Below are positions 44,179 to 53,041 of a stretch of DNA of 64,000 nucleotides, piece after piece. The translations under genes and the position numbers were made by a program. The stretch covers positions 32,277 to 96,276 of the forward strand of contig NZ_RDBN01000049.1 of the NCBI RefSeq assembly GCF_008042075.1, given 5' to 3'. The notes under the pieces are model-generated. The model ran no database searches. It saw nothing but the letters and a program-made list of their open reading frames with translations, and had not been told where the DNA came from. This stretch comes from Streptomyces sp. UW30 (GTDB taxonomy: Bacteria > Actinomycetota > Actinomycetes > Streptomycetales > Streptomycetaceae). How positions within the stretch are numbered: the stretch's first letter is position 1; every line of letters begins with the position of its first letter.

Positions 44179-45839
44179 CGGATCTCACACTGCCTGGTCA
44201 GGAGCTGCTGCGAGGCGCCACCGTCGGCAGCGGCCGGGGTGGTCGTGGCCTGAACCGCCCAGTAGCAGCCATCGCGTGGGAAGGCGTGGTCGACGGTGAT
44301 CGTGTACTGCGTCGCGCCGCTGCGCTCGAAGGTCTGGGGCGCACCGTCGGGGGCGCCGAGCTGTCCCGCGGTGTCGCCTCTGAACCACGCGATGGTGAGG
44401 GAGACCGGACCGGTGCCGTCCGTGGTGACGTCGATGGTTGCCGTGGCGGTCGTGGGGCCCGTCTGCCGGAAGGCCGACACCGCGACGTCCTTGACGGCGG
44501 GAGCGGCAGGCGAGGCGGGGGAAGCGGTCGTCGGCGTCGCCGTGGTGGTCGCACCTGCGGGCGTGGTCGTCTCCTGGCCCCCGGCCGAGGTGGCGGAGGT
44601 GGCAGAGGCCGAGGGTCCCCCCGTCCCGGTGGGCGCCGCTCCTGACGGCGACAGACCGGGTGACGCAGACAGGTCGGCCGACGCGGTGGGCGTCGGGGAC
44701 GAGGACGTGGAGGCCGACCCGGTGGGAGCGGTGGACGCTGCGGGCTGCGCGCCCGGCTGCGCGCTGGTGGTGGCCAGGGACTGCGCCGCCTGCTGCTGGT
44801 CAGCCCCTGGGGTGTACTGGATTGAGTAGGTCAGGAGAACACCCAGGAGCACGGCGGCACCTGAGACGAGCATTCCGGGCCGGCCGGGCAGCCACGACCG
44901 CGCCGAGCCGTGCCCCGCCTCCCGGCTCAGGACCGTGCGTGCGGTGTCCGTGGTGGTCCGGGGCGTGCTACGGGCCGAGGGCAGCAGCAGCGGCAGCAGT
45001 GCCACCAGCGCGGCGAGCCGGCCGCGACCGCGTTCCTCCCAGTCGGGCCCGTAGGCGCCGTCGGCCGCCGCCTCCAGTTCCGTGACGAACGCCTCGGCCT
45101 GCGTGGGCCGTTCCTCAGGGTCCTTGGCCAGACCACGCCGTACCAGATCCCGGATCGGTTCGGGGACCTCGTCCACGGGGATCGGTGCGTCGACGTGCTG
45201 CAGGGCGAGTTCGGCGAGATTGTCACCCGCGTACGGCTTGTGGCCCGTCAGGCACTCGAAGAACGTGGCCGTGGCCGCGTACACGTCGGCGGCGGGTGAG
45301 GCAGGCGCGCCCGTCCACTGCTCCGGGGCCATGTAGGACGGGGTTCCCGCCACACCGGCGCTGGTGCCCGCGTCCACCGCGATCCCGAAGTCGACGAGCT
45401 TGGACGATCCGTCCGGGACGACCAGGACGTTCGCCGGCTTGTAGTCGCGGTGGACGACGCCGACGCGGTGCGCGTCGGCCAGGCCGAGCAGTGATCCCTT
45501 GAGGACGACGAGCGCGGCCTCGGGGGTGAGCGGGCCCTGTCCGGTCAGCAGCGTCCGCAACGAGACACCGTCCACCAGCTCCATCACGATGGCGGCGCCG
45601 TGCGGGCTCTCCACGTACTCGTACAAGCCGGTGACGTACGGGCTCTCAAGTCCGCCGAGCAGCCGCGCCTCCGCCCTGAAATCGTGCACGAAGCCCGGCC
45701 GGGTGCGCAGTGACTCGCTGAGGTACTTCACCGCGACCGGAACGCCGGTCTCCTCATGTACGGCCAGGACGACCCGTCCGCTCGCCCCGGACCCGAGCTC
45801 CAGTGATTCGGCGTATCCGGGCACTGCCCATGCGTTCAT
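44175..45839 (-). CDS. Receptor-like Ser/Thr protein kinase
   Basis: A 554-residue PknB-type kinase. The catalytic domain spans about 1-265: GSGASGRVVLAV loop, VAVKYL lysine, HRDYKPANVLV catalytic loop, DFGIAV and APEQWTG. After a linker there is one transmembrane helix near 320-340 (MLVSGAAVLLGVLLTYSIQY), a Ser/Thr/Pro/Ala-rich outer stalk, and an Ig-like end domain with two cysteines (RDGCYWAVQ, TRQCEIR). No PASTA repeats. The outer stalk may be glycosylated. It is translationally coupled to the next gene. Confidence 0.9.
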   Translation of the reverse strand: MNAWAVPGYAESLELGSGASGRVVLAVHEETGVPVAVKYLSESLRTRPGFVHDFRAEARLLGGLESPYVTGLYEYVESPHGAAIVMELVDGVSLRTLLTGQGPLTPEAALVVLKGSLLGLADAHRVGVVHRDYKPANVLVVPDGSSKLVDFGIAVDAGTSAGVAGTPSYMAPEQWTGAPASPAADVYAATATFFECLTGHKPYAGDNLAELALQHVDAPIPVDEVPEPIRDLVRRGLAKDPEERPTQAEAFVTELEAAADGAYGPDWEERGRGRLAALVALLPLLLPSARSTPRTTTDTARTVLSREAGHGSARSWLPGRPGMLVSGAAVLLGVLLTYSIQYTPGADQQQAAQSLATTSAQPGAQPAASTAPTGSASTSSSPTPTASADLSASPGLSPSGAAPTGTGGPSASATSATSAGGQETTTPAGATTTATPTTASPASPAAPAVKDVAVSAFRQTGPTTATATIDVTTDGTGPVSLTIAWFRGDTAGQLGAPDGAPQTFERSGATQYTITVDHAFPRDGCYWAVQATTTPAAADGGASQQLLTRQCEIR

Positions 45840-46138
45840 TCCATCCCCCCAGGCCTGCGCGCCACCGCAACCTCACCCGCTCCCGAACGACCGGGCCACG
45901 CGCGAAGAGAGACACATTTTCGGCCACAGCGGTTGCGGTGCGGCGTCCGCGGGTTCCCGCTCCGGGCACCGGCCGACGCGGCAGGCGCTGGGCGGCACGG
46001 AGCGATGGCGCTGCCGGGCCGGTGGGGCCCGACTTGCACGCCGTGGCCGGAAGTATCCGGGAGATGCACCTGGTCCTCAAGGTCTGCCGCGCCTACTTCT
46101 GTGCCGACGGCCGCGGCATCGCACCGGACGCGCCACGC

Positions 46139-46738
46139 TTACGCCGAGCCCGGCGCAGCCGTGTTGGCAAGGAGTCTGTCCACGAGGAGTTCCGCGTAGC
46201 CGGAGGCCGGCAGGTCGATGCCGAAGATCGCCCGCAGGTAGAGCGGTGCGATGAGCTGGTCGAGGATCTCCTCCACGGGCGGCGGGGTTTCGCCACGGGC
46301 CGCGGCCCGCTCGCGGATGCGCTCGATGGAGTCGAGCCGGCGCCGGAATTGCTGTGCGCGTTCCGCCTGCGTGTGGGCGCTGCTCGGCATGGACAGGACG
46401 ACGGCTCGCACGAGTAGCCGGCCTTCGGGGGTGCGGATGCTCTCCACCCCCGCTTCCACCCAGGCGGTGAGGTCCCCGCGCAGGGTGCCGGTGTCGTTCA
46501 GCGGCCAGTCCCGTTCGAGGCGGGCGGTGACCACGTCGGCCAGGAGAGCCTCACGACTACCCCAACGCCGGTAAATGCTGGTGTGGTTGACCCCGGCGCG
46601 TTGAGCGATCGCGGGGATGGTGAGGTCCGCGCCCTCGGAGTCGGACAGCAGGTCGATGACCGCCTGGTGGACGGCTGAGCGGACCTGCTCGGAGCTCTTG
46701 CGGATGCGGGCGGCCGGTTGTTTCGAAGTCACCCCCAC
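46139..46738 (-). CDS. TetR-family repressor
   Basis: A 199-residue protein: LTIPAIAQRAGVNHTSIYRRWG is the HTH, followed by a TetR_C-type ligand domain. GTG start at 46738, without a clear ribosome site. It is divergent from the alpha/beta hydrolase operon, and two copies of AAGCACAGAT lie between the starts, so it probably represses that operon. About 300 bases between it and the kinase gene hold nothing recognisable. Confidence 0.88.
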   Translation of the reverse strand: MGVTSKQPAARIRKSSEQVRSAVHQAVIDLLSDSEGADLTIPAIAQRAGVNHTSIYRRWGSREALLADVVTARLERDWPLNDTGTLRGDLTAWVEAGVESIRTPEGRLLVRAVVLSMPSSAHTQAERAQQFRRRLDSIERIRERAAARGETPPPVEEILDQLIAPLYLRAIFGIDLPASGYAELLVDRLLANTAAPGSA

Positions 46739-46743
46739 ATCGT

Positions 46744-46815
46744 AAGCACAGATGTTTGCTTCGCGGCGCTCATGGGTCTACTGTCATCTCCGCAAGCACA
46801 GATCCGTGCTTGCGG
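46744..46815. promoter_or_regulatory. TetR operator pair upstream of the hydrolase
   Basis: CCGCAAGCAC (46790-46799) and GTGCTTGCGG (46806-46815) form a perfect 10-bp-arm palindrome. A weaker copy, AAGCA..TGCTT (46744-46761), lies exactly 50 bases upstream, and both contain AAGCACAGAT. The strong site ends 19 bases before the hydrolase ATG. Confidence 0.65.
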
Positions 46816-46834
46816 CGGTTCCGAGGAGGGCGCC

Positions 46835-48058
46835 ATGAAGCAGCTGCTGTTCCCGAACAACACCCAGTTCTGGTACGAGACCCTGCGCTCGATGAGCCAC
46901 ATCGCCTACGGCGGCGCCGACTTCGGCGAGGTCGTCTCCACCAGCGAGCGCATCGTCGAGGGCGACTACGACAGCTGGCACAAGGAGTGGCTGGCCACCG
47001 CCGACCGGGTGTCGGCCGAAGCGCAGAAGGCCCTGGACGCCGGCCACACGATCAGCGCCCGGGACGGATTCCTGCGGGCGTCGAACTACTACCGCTCGGC
47101 GGAGTTCTTCCTGCACGGCCACCCCTGCGACCCCCGCCACGACCACGCCTACGACCGCTCCGTGGCCTGCTTCCGCTCGGCGGCGGCGCTGTACACCCCG
47201 GTCATCGAACCGGTCGGGATTCCGTACGAGGACACCACCCTGCCCGGCTACCTCTACCGGGCCGACACCACAGGAGAGCCGCGGCCGACCCTGATCATGC
47301 ACAACGGCTTCGACGGCACGGCCGAGGAGATGCACTTCTTCGGGGCACTGGCCGGCGTCGAGCGCGGCTACACCGTGCTGGTCTTCGACGGCCCCGGTCA
47401 GCCCGGACCGCGCCACCACCAGGACCTGGTCTTCCGCCCCGACTGGGAGAACGTCATCACCCCGGTGATCGACTTCGCCGAAACCCTCCCCGAGGTCGAC
47501 AACAGCCGCATCGCACTCCTCGGTTGCAGCATGGGCGGCGTACTCGCCCCCAGGGCCGCGGCCTTCGAACACCGCCTGGCCGCGCTGATAGCCGTCGACG
47601 GCGTCTACGACCTCGGCCAGGTATCCGTCCGCAACATCCCCGGCGACCGTGAGGCAGCCGAACGCCTCCTGCGCGCCGACTCCGCCCCCGAACTCGACGA
47701 CGCGATGGAGCGGATCATGGCCACCGACGCGACGGCGCGGTGGGCGATCAACCACGGCATGTACGTCATGGGCGTCGACACCCCCCGAGCCTTCAGCGCC
47801 TCCTACCTCGACTACACCCTCGGCGGCGGCATCGCCGAGAAGATCCAGTGCCCCACCCTCGTCTGCGACGCCGCCGAGGACGAGTTCTTCAAGGGCCAGC
47901 CGGAGCAGCTCTACGACCACCTCACCTGCCCCAAGACCCTGATGGTGTTCACCGCCGAAGAAGGCGCCGGCGCCCACTGCCACACCGGCGGCATGCGCCT
48001 CTGCCTTGCCCGCATCTACGACTGGCTCGACACCACCCTCACCACCACCGGCGCCTGA
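46835..48058 (+). CDS. Alpha/beta hydrolase, FrsA/pseudooxynicotine-hydrolase type
   Basis: A 407-residue enzyme with a helical N-terminal cap (about 1-120) and an alpha/beta-hydrolase core. GCSMGGVLAPRAAAF carries the nucleophilic Ser; DAAEDEFFKG supplies the acid; GAGAHCHTGG carries the His. Size and cap match the family containing 2,6-dihydroxypseudooxynicotine hydrolase and FrsA-like esterases, which cleave C-C or ester bonds. GAGGAGGG precedes the ATG. The next gene, a SnoaL-like protein, follows by 42 bases. Confidence 0.88.
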   Translation: MKQLLFPNNTQFWYETLRSMSHIAYGGADFGEVVSTSERIVEGDYDSWHKEWLATADRVSAEAQKALDAGHTISARDGFLRASNYYRSAEFFLHGHPCDPRHDHAYDRSVACFRSAAALYTPVIEPVGIPYEDTTLPGYLYRADTTGEPRPTLIMHNGFDGTAEEMHFFGALAGVERGYTVLVFDGPGQPGPRHHQDLVFRPDWENVITPVIDFAETLPEVDNSRIALLGCSMGGVLAPRAAAFEHRLAALIAVDGVYDLGQVSVRNIPGDREAAERLLRADSAPELDDAMERIMATDATARWAINHGMYVMGVDTPRAFSASYLDYTLGGGIAEKIQCPTLVCDAAEDEFFKGQPEQLYDHLTCPKTLMVFTAEEGAGAHCHTGGMRLCLARIYDWLDTTLTTTGA

Positions 48059-48100
48059 GCCACGCATCCCTCCCGTCCGCATCTCCTCGAAGGACCTCTC

Positions 48101-48493
48101 ATGACCCGCACCGGCATCAAGGCCGCCCTCACCGACCTTCTCCTCGACGACGACATCACCCTGACCGAGGCCGCCGACCGCCACTTCACCCCCGACTACC
48201 GCCAGCGCACCGACGGCGAGTGGGCCGACCGCGCCCAGTTCCTCGACCACATCAGCCACCTGCGCACGCTCGTCGCCGACGGCGAGGTCGAGGTCCACGA
48301 AGAGCTCTACGACGGCGACAAGTACGCCGACCGGCACACCTGCCACATCACCAAGAAGGACGGCACCACCGTCACGATGGAGGTCTACGTCTTCGCCGAC
48401 CTCGCCCCCGACGGCCGCTTCCAGCGCATCGAGGAAACCACCCTCATGCTCAAGGGCTCCGACGCCGACCGCACCATCGGCAGCGCCCGCTGA
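48101..48493 (+). CDS. SnoaL-like / NTF2-fold protein
   Basis: A 130-residue soluble protein: AADRHFTPDYRQRTDGEWAD, FLDHISHLRTLV, DRHTCHITKKDGTTVTMEVY and RIEETTLML. This is the SnoaL-like polyketide-cyclase fold. GAAGGACCTCTC precedes the ATG. It is probably in an operon with the hydrolase and under the same TetR. Confidence 0.8.
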   Translation: MTRTGIKAALTDLLLDDDITLTEAADRHFTPDYRQRTDGEWADRAQFLDHISHLRTLVADGEVEVHEELYDGDKYADRHTCHITKKDGTTVTMEVYVFADLAPDGRFQRIEETTLMLKGSDADRTIGSAR

Positions 48494-48602
48494 CCCCACC
48501 CACGCCGCGGAACGCCTTCGCCGCGAACACCGTCGCGCAGAACCCGACCGTCATCGCGGACCGGTCGTCGAGGACCCCGACCGGGGCCGGCTGATCCGGC
48601 TC

Positions 48603-48902
48603 GTGCCGCCCGGCACCAGCAGGCGGTGGCAGCCGCACGGGGACGCGGCCTGTCTGGGGCAGCCGCACGGGGACGCGGCCTGTCTGGGGCAGCCGCACGT
48701 TCTCTCCCTCCCGCCGCCGCATCGCACCCGGCCGGCCGGCGTGTTCTGGCGTCGGCGCCTGCACGGCGACCGCCTGGTGTCACCGGCGCCGCTGTACGAC
48801 CTCTTCGACCGCGTGCCGGGGCCGGGGCGGAAACCCGTCTGGTGCCCCGAGTTGAGCCCCCAACAGGACGGATGCCCCTCGCTCGGCTCAGGGGCACAGT
48901 GA
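48603..48902 (+). CDS. Hypothetical ORF with in-frame 10-residue duplication, probably N-terminally truncated
   Basis: Third positions are strongly G/C and the composition is protein-like (HGDRLVSPAPLYDLFDRVPG, GRKPVWCPELSPQQDGCPS). The unit QPHGDAACLG occurs twice and begins a third time, from the 30-bp tandem repeat at 48629. Reading continues open upstream (EDPDRGRLIRLVPPGTS) without an obvious start, so the GTG at 48603 may be internal to a gene that has lost its 5' part. No family recognised. Confidence 0.35.
   Translation: MPPGTSRRWQPHGDAACLGQPHGDAACLGQPHVLSLPPPHRTRPAGVFWRRRLHGDRLVSPAPLYDLFDRVPGPGRKPVWCPELSPQQDGCPSLGSGAQ
48629..48699 (+). repeat. 30-bp tandem repeat, 2.4 copies
   Basis: Unit starting GCAGCCGCACGGGGACGCGG; exact copies begin at 48629 and 48659, and a third partial copy at 48689. 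Confidence 0.95.
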
Positions 48903-48996
48903 CGCAGATCCGTGACAGGCGCCGCTCCGCCCCCGGGGCGGCAGGCCCTACGCTGATCCCCGTGAGGCAGGCAGGCGCTGGGAAGGATGATCGGCG

Positions 48997-51159
48997 ATGA
49001 CGCCCCTGAGCACCGGGGACCCGGAGTCCATAGGCGGGTACACCCTTCTCGGTCGGCTCGGGGTGGGCGGCATGGGAGTCGTCTATCTGGGAGTCTCCGC
49101 CTCGGGACGGCAGGTCGCGGTCAAGCTCGTGCGCGGGTCGTACGCCCAGGAGGAAGAGTTCCGCACACGCTTCCGGCAGGAGATCGCGGCGGCGCGCAGA
49201 GTGAGCGGCGCCTTCACCGCGCCTGTCGTGGACGCCGACCCGGACGCCGACCGGCCGTGGATGGCGACGCTCCATGTGCCGGGGCCCACGCTTGCCGAAG
49301 TCGTGGCGAAGGAAGGTCCGCTGAGCGGGCGGAAACTGCGCGCGCTGGGGCTCGGGCTCACCGAGGCGCTGGGCGACATCCACCGGGCGGGCCTGGTGCA
49401 CCGGGACCTCAAACCGGGCAACGTCCTGATGACCGAGGACGGGCCGCGCGTCATCGACTTCGGCATATCGCGCGCTTCCGACAACCAGAGCCTCACCGTG
49501 ACCGGGCGCATCATCGGCACTCCGCCCTTCATGTCGCCGGAACAGCTGGCCTCTCCCCGAGAGGTCACCCCGGCCTCGGACGTCTTCTCGCTGGGGTCAC
49601 TGCTGGTGTTCGCGGCCGTCGGCACAGGGCCGTTCGACGCCGACAGCCCCTATATGACCGGCTATCAGGTGATGCACGAATCCCCGGACCTCGACGGGGT
49701 GCCCGAAGCGCTCCTGCGCATCGTCGAGCGCTGCCTCGACAAGGACCCGGCCGCACGGCCGGAACCGGCGGATCTGCATCGCATGCTGCGGGCGCTGCCG
49801 GAATCCGACGCCACCGCGCCCCAGAGGGTCAGAGAGTCCGCGAAACCCCGGCCCCGCCCCGCCCCTTGGGGCGCGGCCACCGCCTCCGCGCACGCCGCGA
49901 CCCGCACCGGATCCGGAGCCGGCAAGGGACGCCGGACCCGGATGCTGCTGGCCGGCCTCGGCACGGCGCTTGCCGTCGCGGGGTTGACCGTCGCGGCGGG
50001 CGTCTTCGTCTCGGGCCGGGACACGACCACCCCCTCCGACAACGCCGCCGCCACGGCCACCGCTCGTGCCGCGTCGCTGCCCGACGGCTGGCGACCGTGG
50101 CGCACGGCCCTTCGGTACGACGTGCCGGGTGTCCCTCTCGACTACCAGGCCCCCGGATGCGTGGCGGACGGAACGGCCCTGTTCTGCGGCGGTACGGGCT
50201 TCACGGCCGCCAGGATCGACGCGGCCTCCGGCCGCACCCTGTGGCGAGCCGGCACCCGCCCTCAGGGGGTGCAACCGATCGGCGTCCGCGACGGATTGGT
50301 CTACGTCTACGAGGATCCGGACGATACGACCAGGCGCCTGGTGGCCCTCGATGCCGGTACCGGACACCGGCGGTGGCAACGCGACATCAGCGGGTCCGAG
50401 GACGCGATCCTGTACGACGGAGGACTGCTGACCCTGTCCGACGACCACGCGTGGTTCGTCGCCTACGGTCCTTCCGGCAAGGAACTGTGGCGGGCGCCCT
50501 CGTTGGACGAGTACTGCACCACGTCGGTGCTGGGAGGCACCCCTTACGCCCTGTGCTCGGCCGGCACCGAGCCCGGCCAGGCCCCGGTCGACCTGATGAA
50601 GCTCGAACCCGGCAGCCTGACGGAAACCGCCGCACTGCCCCGGAAGGCGCAAGCGCTCGGCGCTGTGGGCGGGCAACCCCTGTTCCTCGCCCCCCAGACC
50701 GCGAAGGACGTCTACGAATCCGGGTACGAACGGCCGTACAACGCGCTGCTGCGAGTGGACCCGGAGACCCGGCAGGTCAGACGGATACCGCTGGCACGTC
50801 CGCTGACCGGCGCGGCCACGCTGGTGGACGGCGTCGTCTACTTCGTCCGGTCCAACGGGTCGGTCACCGCGGTGTCGGCGGACAGCGGCAGGCAACTCTG
50901 GCAGAAGACGACGGACATGGAGAGTCTGTCCGCGCCCGTGGTGTCGGCGACGTACAAGCGGGTCTATTTCTCCAACCGCTTCGGCCGTCTGCTGGCACTG
51001 GACAGCCGCACCGGAGCGGAGGTGTGGCGCACCTCCGCGCTGGACGACCCTGGGGACAAGGCTCAGGGCACCCCGCCGCGCGTGCTGCTCGTCAAGGACG
51101 CGATCGTGGCGACGGCCGGCGACACGGCCTTCTCCCGTAGCCCCGACGGGTCCACCTGA
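48997..51159 (+). CDS. Ser/Thr protein kinase with extracellular PQQ-like propeller
   Basis: A 720-residue receptor kinase. The N-terminal domain (about 12-270) has GRLGVGGMGVVYLG, VAVKLV, HRDLKPGNVLM, DFGISR and SPEQLAS. One transmembrane helix lies near 313-337 (MLLAGLGTALAVAGLTVAAG). The outer part (about 360-715) is a PQQ/WD-type propeller with repeats such as GRTLWRAG, GHRRWQRD, GKELWRAP, GRQLWQKT and GAEVWRTS. It presumably senses an external ligand. No partner gene is adjacent. Confidence 0.92.
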   Translation: MTPLSTGDPESIGGYTLLGRLGVGGMGVVYLGVSASGRQVAVKLVRGSYAQEEEFRTRFRQEIAAARRVSGAFTAPVVDADPDADRPWMATLHVPGPTLAEVVAKEGPLSGRKLRALGLGLTEALGDIHRAGLVHRDLKPGNVLMTEDGPRVIDFGISRASDNQSLTVTGRIIGTPPFMSPEQLASPREVTPASDVFSLGSLLVFAAVGTGPFDADSPYMTGYQVMHESPDLDGVPEALLRIVERCLDKDPAARPEPADLHRMLRALPESDATAPQRVRESAKPRPRPAPWGAATASAHAATRTGSGAGKGRRTRMLLAGLGTALAVAGLTVAAGVFVSGRDTTTPSDNAAATATARAASLPDGWRPWRTALRYDVPGVPLDYQAPGCVADGTALFCGGTGFTAARIDAASGRTLWRAGTRPQGVQPIGVRDGLVYVYEDPDDTTRRLVALDAGTGHRRWQRDISGSEDAILYDGGLLTLSDDHAWFVAYGPSGKELWRAPSLDEYCTTSVLGGTPYALCSAGTEPGQAPVDLMKLEPGSLTETAALPRKAQALGAVGGQPLFLAPQTAKDVYESGYERPYNALLRVDPETRQVRRIPLARPLTGAATLVDGVVYFVRSNGSVTAVSADSGRQLWQKTTDMESLSAPVVSATYKRVYFSNRFGRLLALDSRTGAEVWRTSALDDPGDKAQGTPPRVLLVKDAIVATAGDTAFSRSPDGST

Positions 51160-51186
51160 CCGGACGGTGCCGCCCGATCCGGTCAG
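51156..51186. terminator. Bidirectional terminator at convergent stops
   Basis: CTGACCGG (51156-51163) pairs with CCGGTCAG (51179-51186), overlapping the stop codons of the kinase and the SRPBCC gene. Confidence 0.65.
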
Positions 51187-51836
51187 TGGGAACGCGGGTG
51201 CTCGCCGGCGTCGGCCTCGGCGGTGGTCCTCAGGTCGTCAAGCCACGCTTCGAGGCCCCCGGCGAGGGCCGCGGTCGCGGTGGGCACGTCTGCTTCGACC
51301 TGGTCGCCGGTCCAGGTTTCCTCGGTGTGGACGCGCACGCCGCCCTTGACCTTCTTGAAGGTCCACAGATGGACGCCCTCGTCGATACGCAGCCCCTCAC
51401 CGATCGCGGGTCCGCTCCACAGGATGCAGTCGTGGCGCCTCAGTTCCTGGACGGTGGAGGTGATGGCGAGTGTGGTGGCGGGCGTCGTGGGGGTGGCGGG
51501 CGCGGGGGTCGTCCACCGGAACCGCGAACCCGGCTTCAGACGGCCGGAGTCGAGACGTTCGGCGGTGGTGACGGGCGGCTGCCAGGACGGCCAGCGTTCG
51601 ACGTCGGTCTGCAGCTTCCAGACCGTGCTCAGTGGCGCCTTGATCAGGACGTCGGACTCGTAGCGGATGAGGGCGTCGGAGTCGACGCCTCGCCCGCCGC
51701 ACCGGGACGACGTACCGCCATGAGGTGTGGCCTGGGCGGTCGGGATGGTGCTCGCGAGAACGGCGGCGACGGCAAGCGCGGTCGTGACCGCGGCCTTACC
51801 CGCGCGGGGTGACTTCGACGGGCCGGTGCTGAACAT
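51183..51836 (-). CDS. Secreted SRPBCC (START/Bet v1-like) protein
   Basis: A 217-residue precursor with a signal peptide (ALAVAAVLASTIPTAQA). The mature part follows the polyketide cyclase/dehydrase SRPBCC fold: SDVLIKAPLSTVWKLQTDVE, RWPSWQP, LKPGSRFRWTTP, GVRVHTEETWTG. It has a ligand-binding hydrophobic cavity fold; the export of such a protein is a little unusual. GAGAGGAACCCC precedes ATG 51836. The next gene upstream is an MDR oxidoreductase on the same strand. Confidence 0.8.
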   Translation of the reverse strand: MFSTGPSKSPRAGKAAVTTALAVAAVLASTIPTAQATPHGGTSSRCGGRGVDSDALIRYESDVLIKAPLSTVWKLQTDVERWPSWQPPVTTAERLDSGRLKPGSRFRWTTPAPATPTTPATTLAITSTVQELRRHDCILWSGPAIGEGLRIDEGVHLWTFKKVKGGVRVHTEETWTGDQVEADVPTATAALAGGLEAWLDDLRTTAEADAGEHPRSH

Positions 51837-51893
51837 GGGGTTCCTCTCGATTCGTTGCGGTGATCGGGTCGGGCCACTCGGGTGCGGTGCTTG

Positions 51894-52943
51894 CTAGGGG
51901 TTCAGTACGACCTTTCCGGCGACGGTGCCCGACTCGGCCAGGCGCAGGGCGTCGGCGATGCGGGTGAGCGGCAGTTGCGCGGCGATCTGGGCCGTGACCT
52001 CGCCGCGCTGGAGGGCGGCGAAGACCTGCGTGAGGTCGCTGCGCAGACGGGCGCGGAAGCGGTTCTTGGCCAGGGCCCGGCCGGCCCAGACATTGAAGAA
52101 GTACGCGCGGCGGCGGCCCGGCAGGGCGTTCCACAGCCACACCCGGCCGAGCAGCTTGAGCACGGGCCACTGCTTGGAGCCCTCGTCGTCCCTGGTCGAG
52201 GCGCTGCCGTACGAGACGAGCGTGCCGCCGGGGGCGAGGAGTCGCCAGGAGTCGACGATGCCGCGGCCGCCGATGTGGTCGAAGACGGCGTCCACCCCCT
52301 GCGGGGCGAGTTCGCGGATCCGGGCGGCGACGTCGGCGGCGCGGTAGTCGACCGGGGCGACTCCCCGTTCCCTCAGGGCGTCGTGGTGGCGCTCGGACGC
52401 CGTGCCGATCACCCGGGCGCCCGCGGCCTGGGCGAGCTGGACCAGGACCGAACCGACACCGCCGTTCGCGCCGTGCACCACGACGGTGTGCCCCGCACGG
52501 ACGCGGGCCTTGCGGTGCAGCATCTGCCAGGCGGTGATGCCGTTGACGACGAGGGTCTCCGCCTCCGCCGCGCCGATCCCGTCGGGCACCGGCACCACGT
52601 CCGCCGCGTCGACGAGCACATGGCTGGCCCAGCCGCCGACCTTGACCAGCGCGGCGACCCGAGTGCCGGCCAGGCCGGGCTCGACGCCCTCGCCGGTCGC
52701 CAGCACCGTACCCACGAGGTCGTAGCCGGGGACGAACGGGAAGGGGGGCTGGTCGTAGTAGCGGCCGCGCCGCATCTGCTGCTCGGCGAAGGAGACGCCG
52801 GTCGCCTCCATCCGGATCACGACCTGACCAGGGCCCGCGGCGGGTACGGCTCCCTGCCGGATCCGAAGCCCTTCGGGCTCGACCTTGCCCGGCAGAACGA
52901 CCTCGACGAGTCCTTCGGCGTTCGCGGCGTTCATGGCATTCAT
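51894..52943 (-). CDS. Zinc-free MDR oxidoreductase (quinone oxidoreductase-like)
   Basis: A 349-residue protein with the MDR fold: EATGVSFAEQQMRRGRYYDQ, FVPGYDLVGTVLATG, VNGITAWQMLHRKARV, VVHGANGGVGSVLVQLAQAAG. The zinc ligands of alcohol dehydrogenases are missing. ATG at 52943 with GGAGGT 4 bases upstream is preferred over the nearby ATG/GTG codons. It is divergent from a TetR gene across repeats, so it is probably induced by that regulator's ligand. Confidence 0.88.
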   Translation of the reverse strand: MNAMNAANAEGLVEVVLPGKVEPEGLRIRQGAVPAAGPGQVVIRMEATGVSFAEQQMRRGRYYDQPPFPFVPGYDLVGTVLATGEGVEPGLAGTRVAALVKVGGWASHVLVDAADVVPVPDGIGAAEAETLVVNGITAWQMLHRKARVRAGHTVVVHGANGGVGSVLVQLAQAAGARVIGTASERHHDALRERGVAPVDYRAADVAARIRELAPQGVDAVFDHIGGRGIVDSWRLLAPGGTLVSYGSASTRDDEGSKQWPVLKLLGRVWLWNALPGRRRAYFFNVWAGRALAKNRFRARLRSDLTQVFAALQRGEVTAQIAAQLPLTRIADALRLAESGTVAGKVVLNP

Positions 52944-52980
52944 GGCGACCTCCACAGAGTCTGAGTTACTCGGCTTCGCG

Positions 52981-53024
52981 TTAGTTAGAAGCTATAACTC
53001 AGATTCGGGAGAGTCAATAGCTTC
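52981..53024. promoter_or_regulatory. Operator region between MDR and TetR genes
   Basis: GAAGCTAT (52988-52995) and ATAGCTTC (53017-53024) form an inverted repeat in an unusually A/T-rich gap, with AGTTA/TAACT half-sites around it (52983-53037). Confidence 0.5.
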
Positions 53025-53041
53025 AGTGATAACCTCTAACT

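Noticed and set aside
48987-51140. Second long plus-strand frame over the propeller kinase
   Set aside because: Arg-rich shadow; the kinase motifs lie in the 48997 frame.
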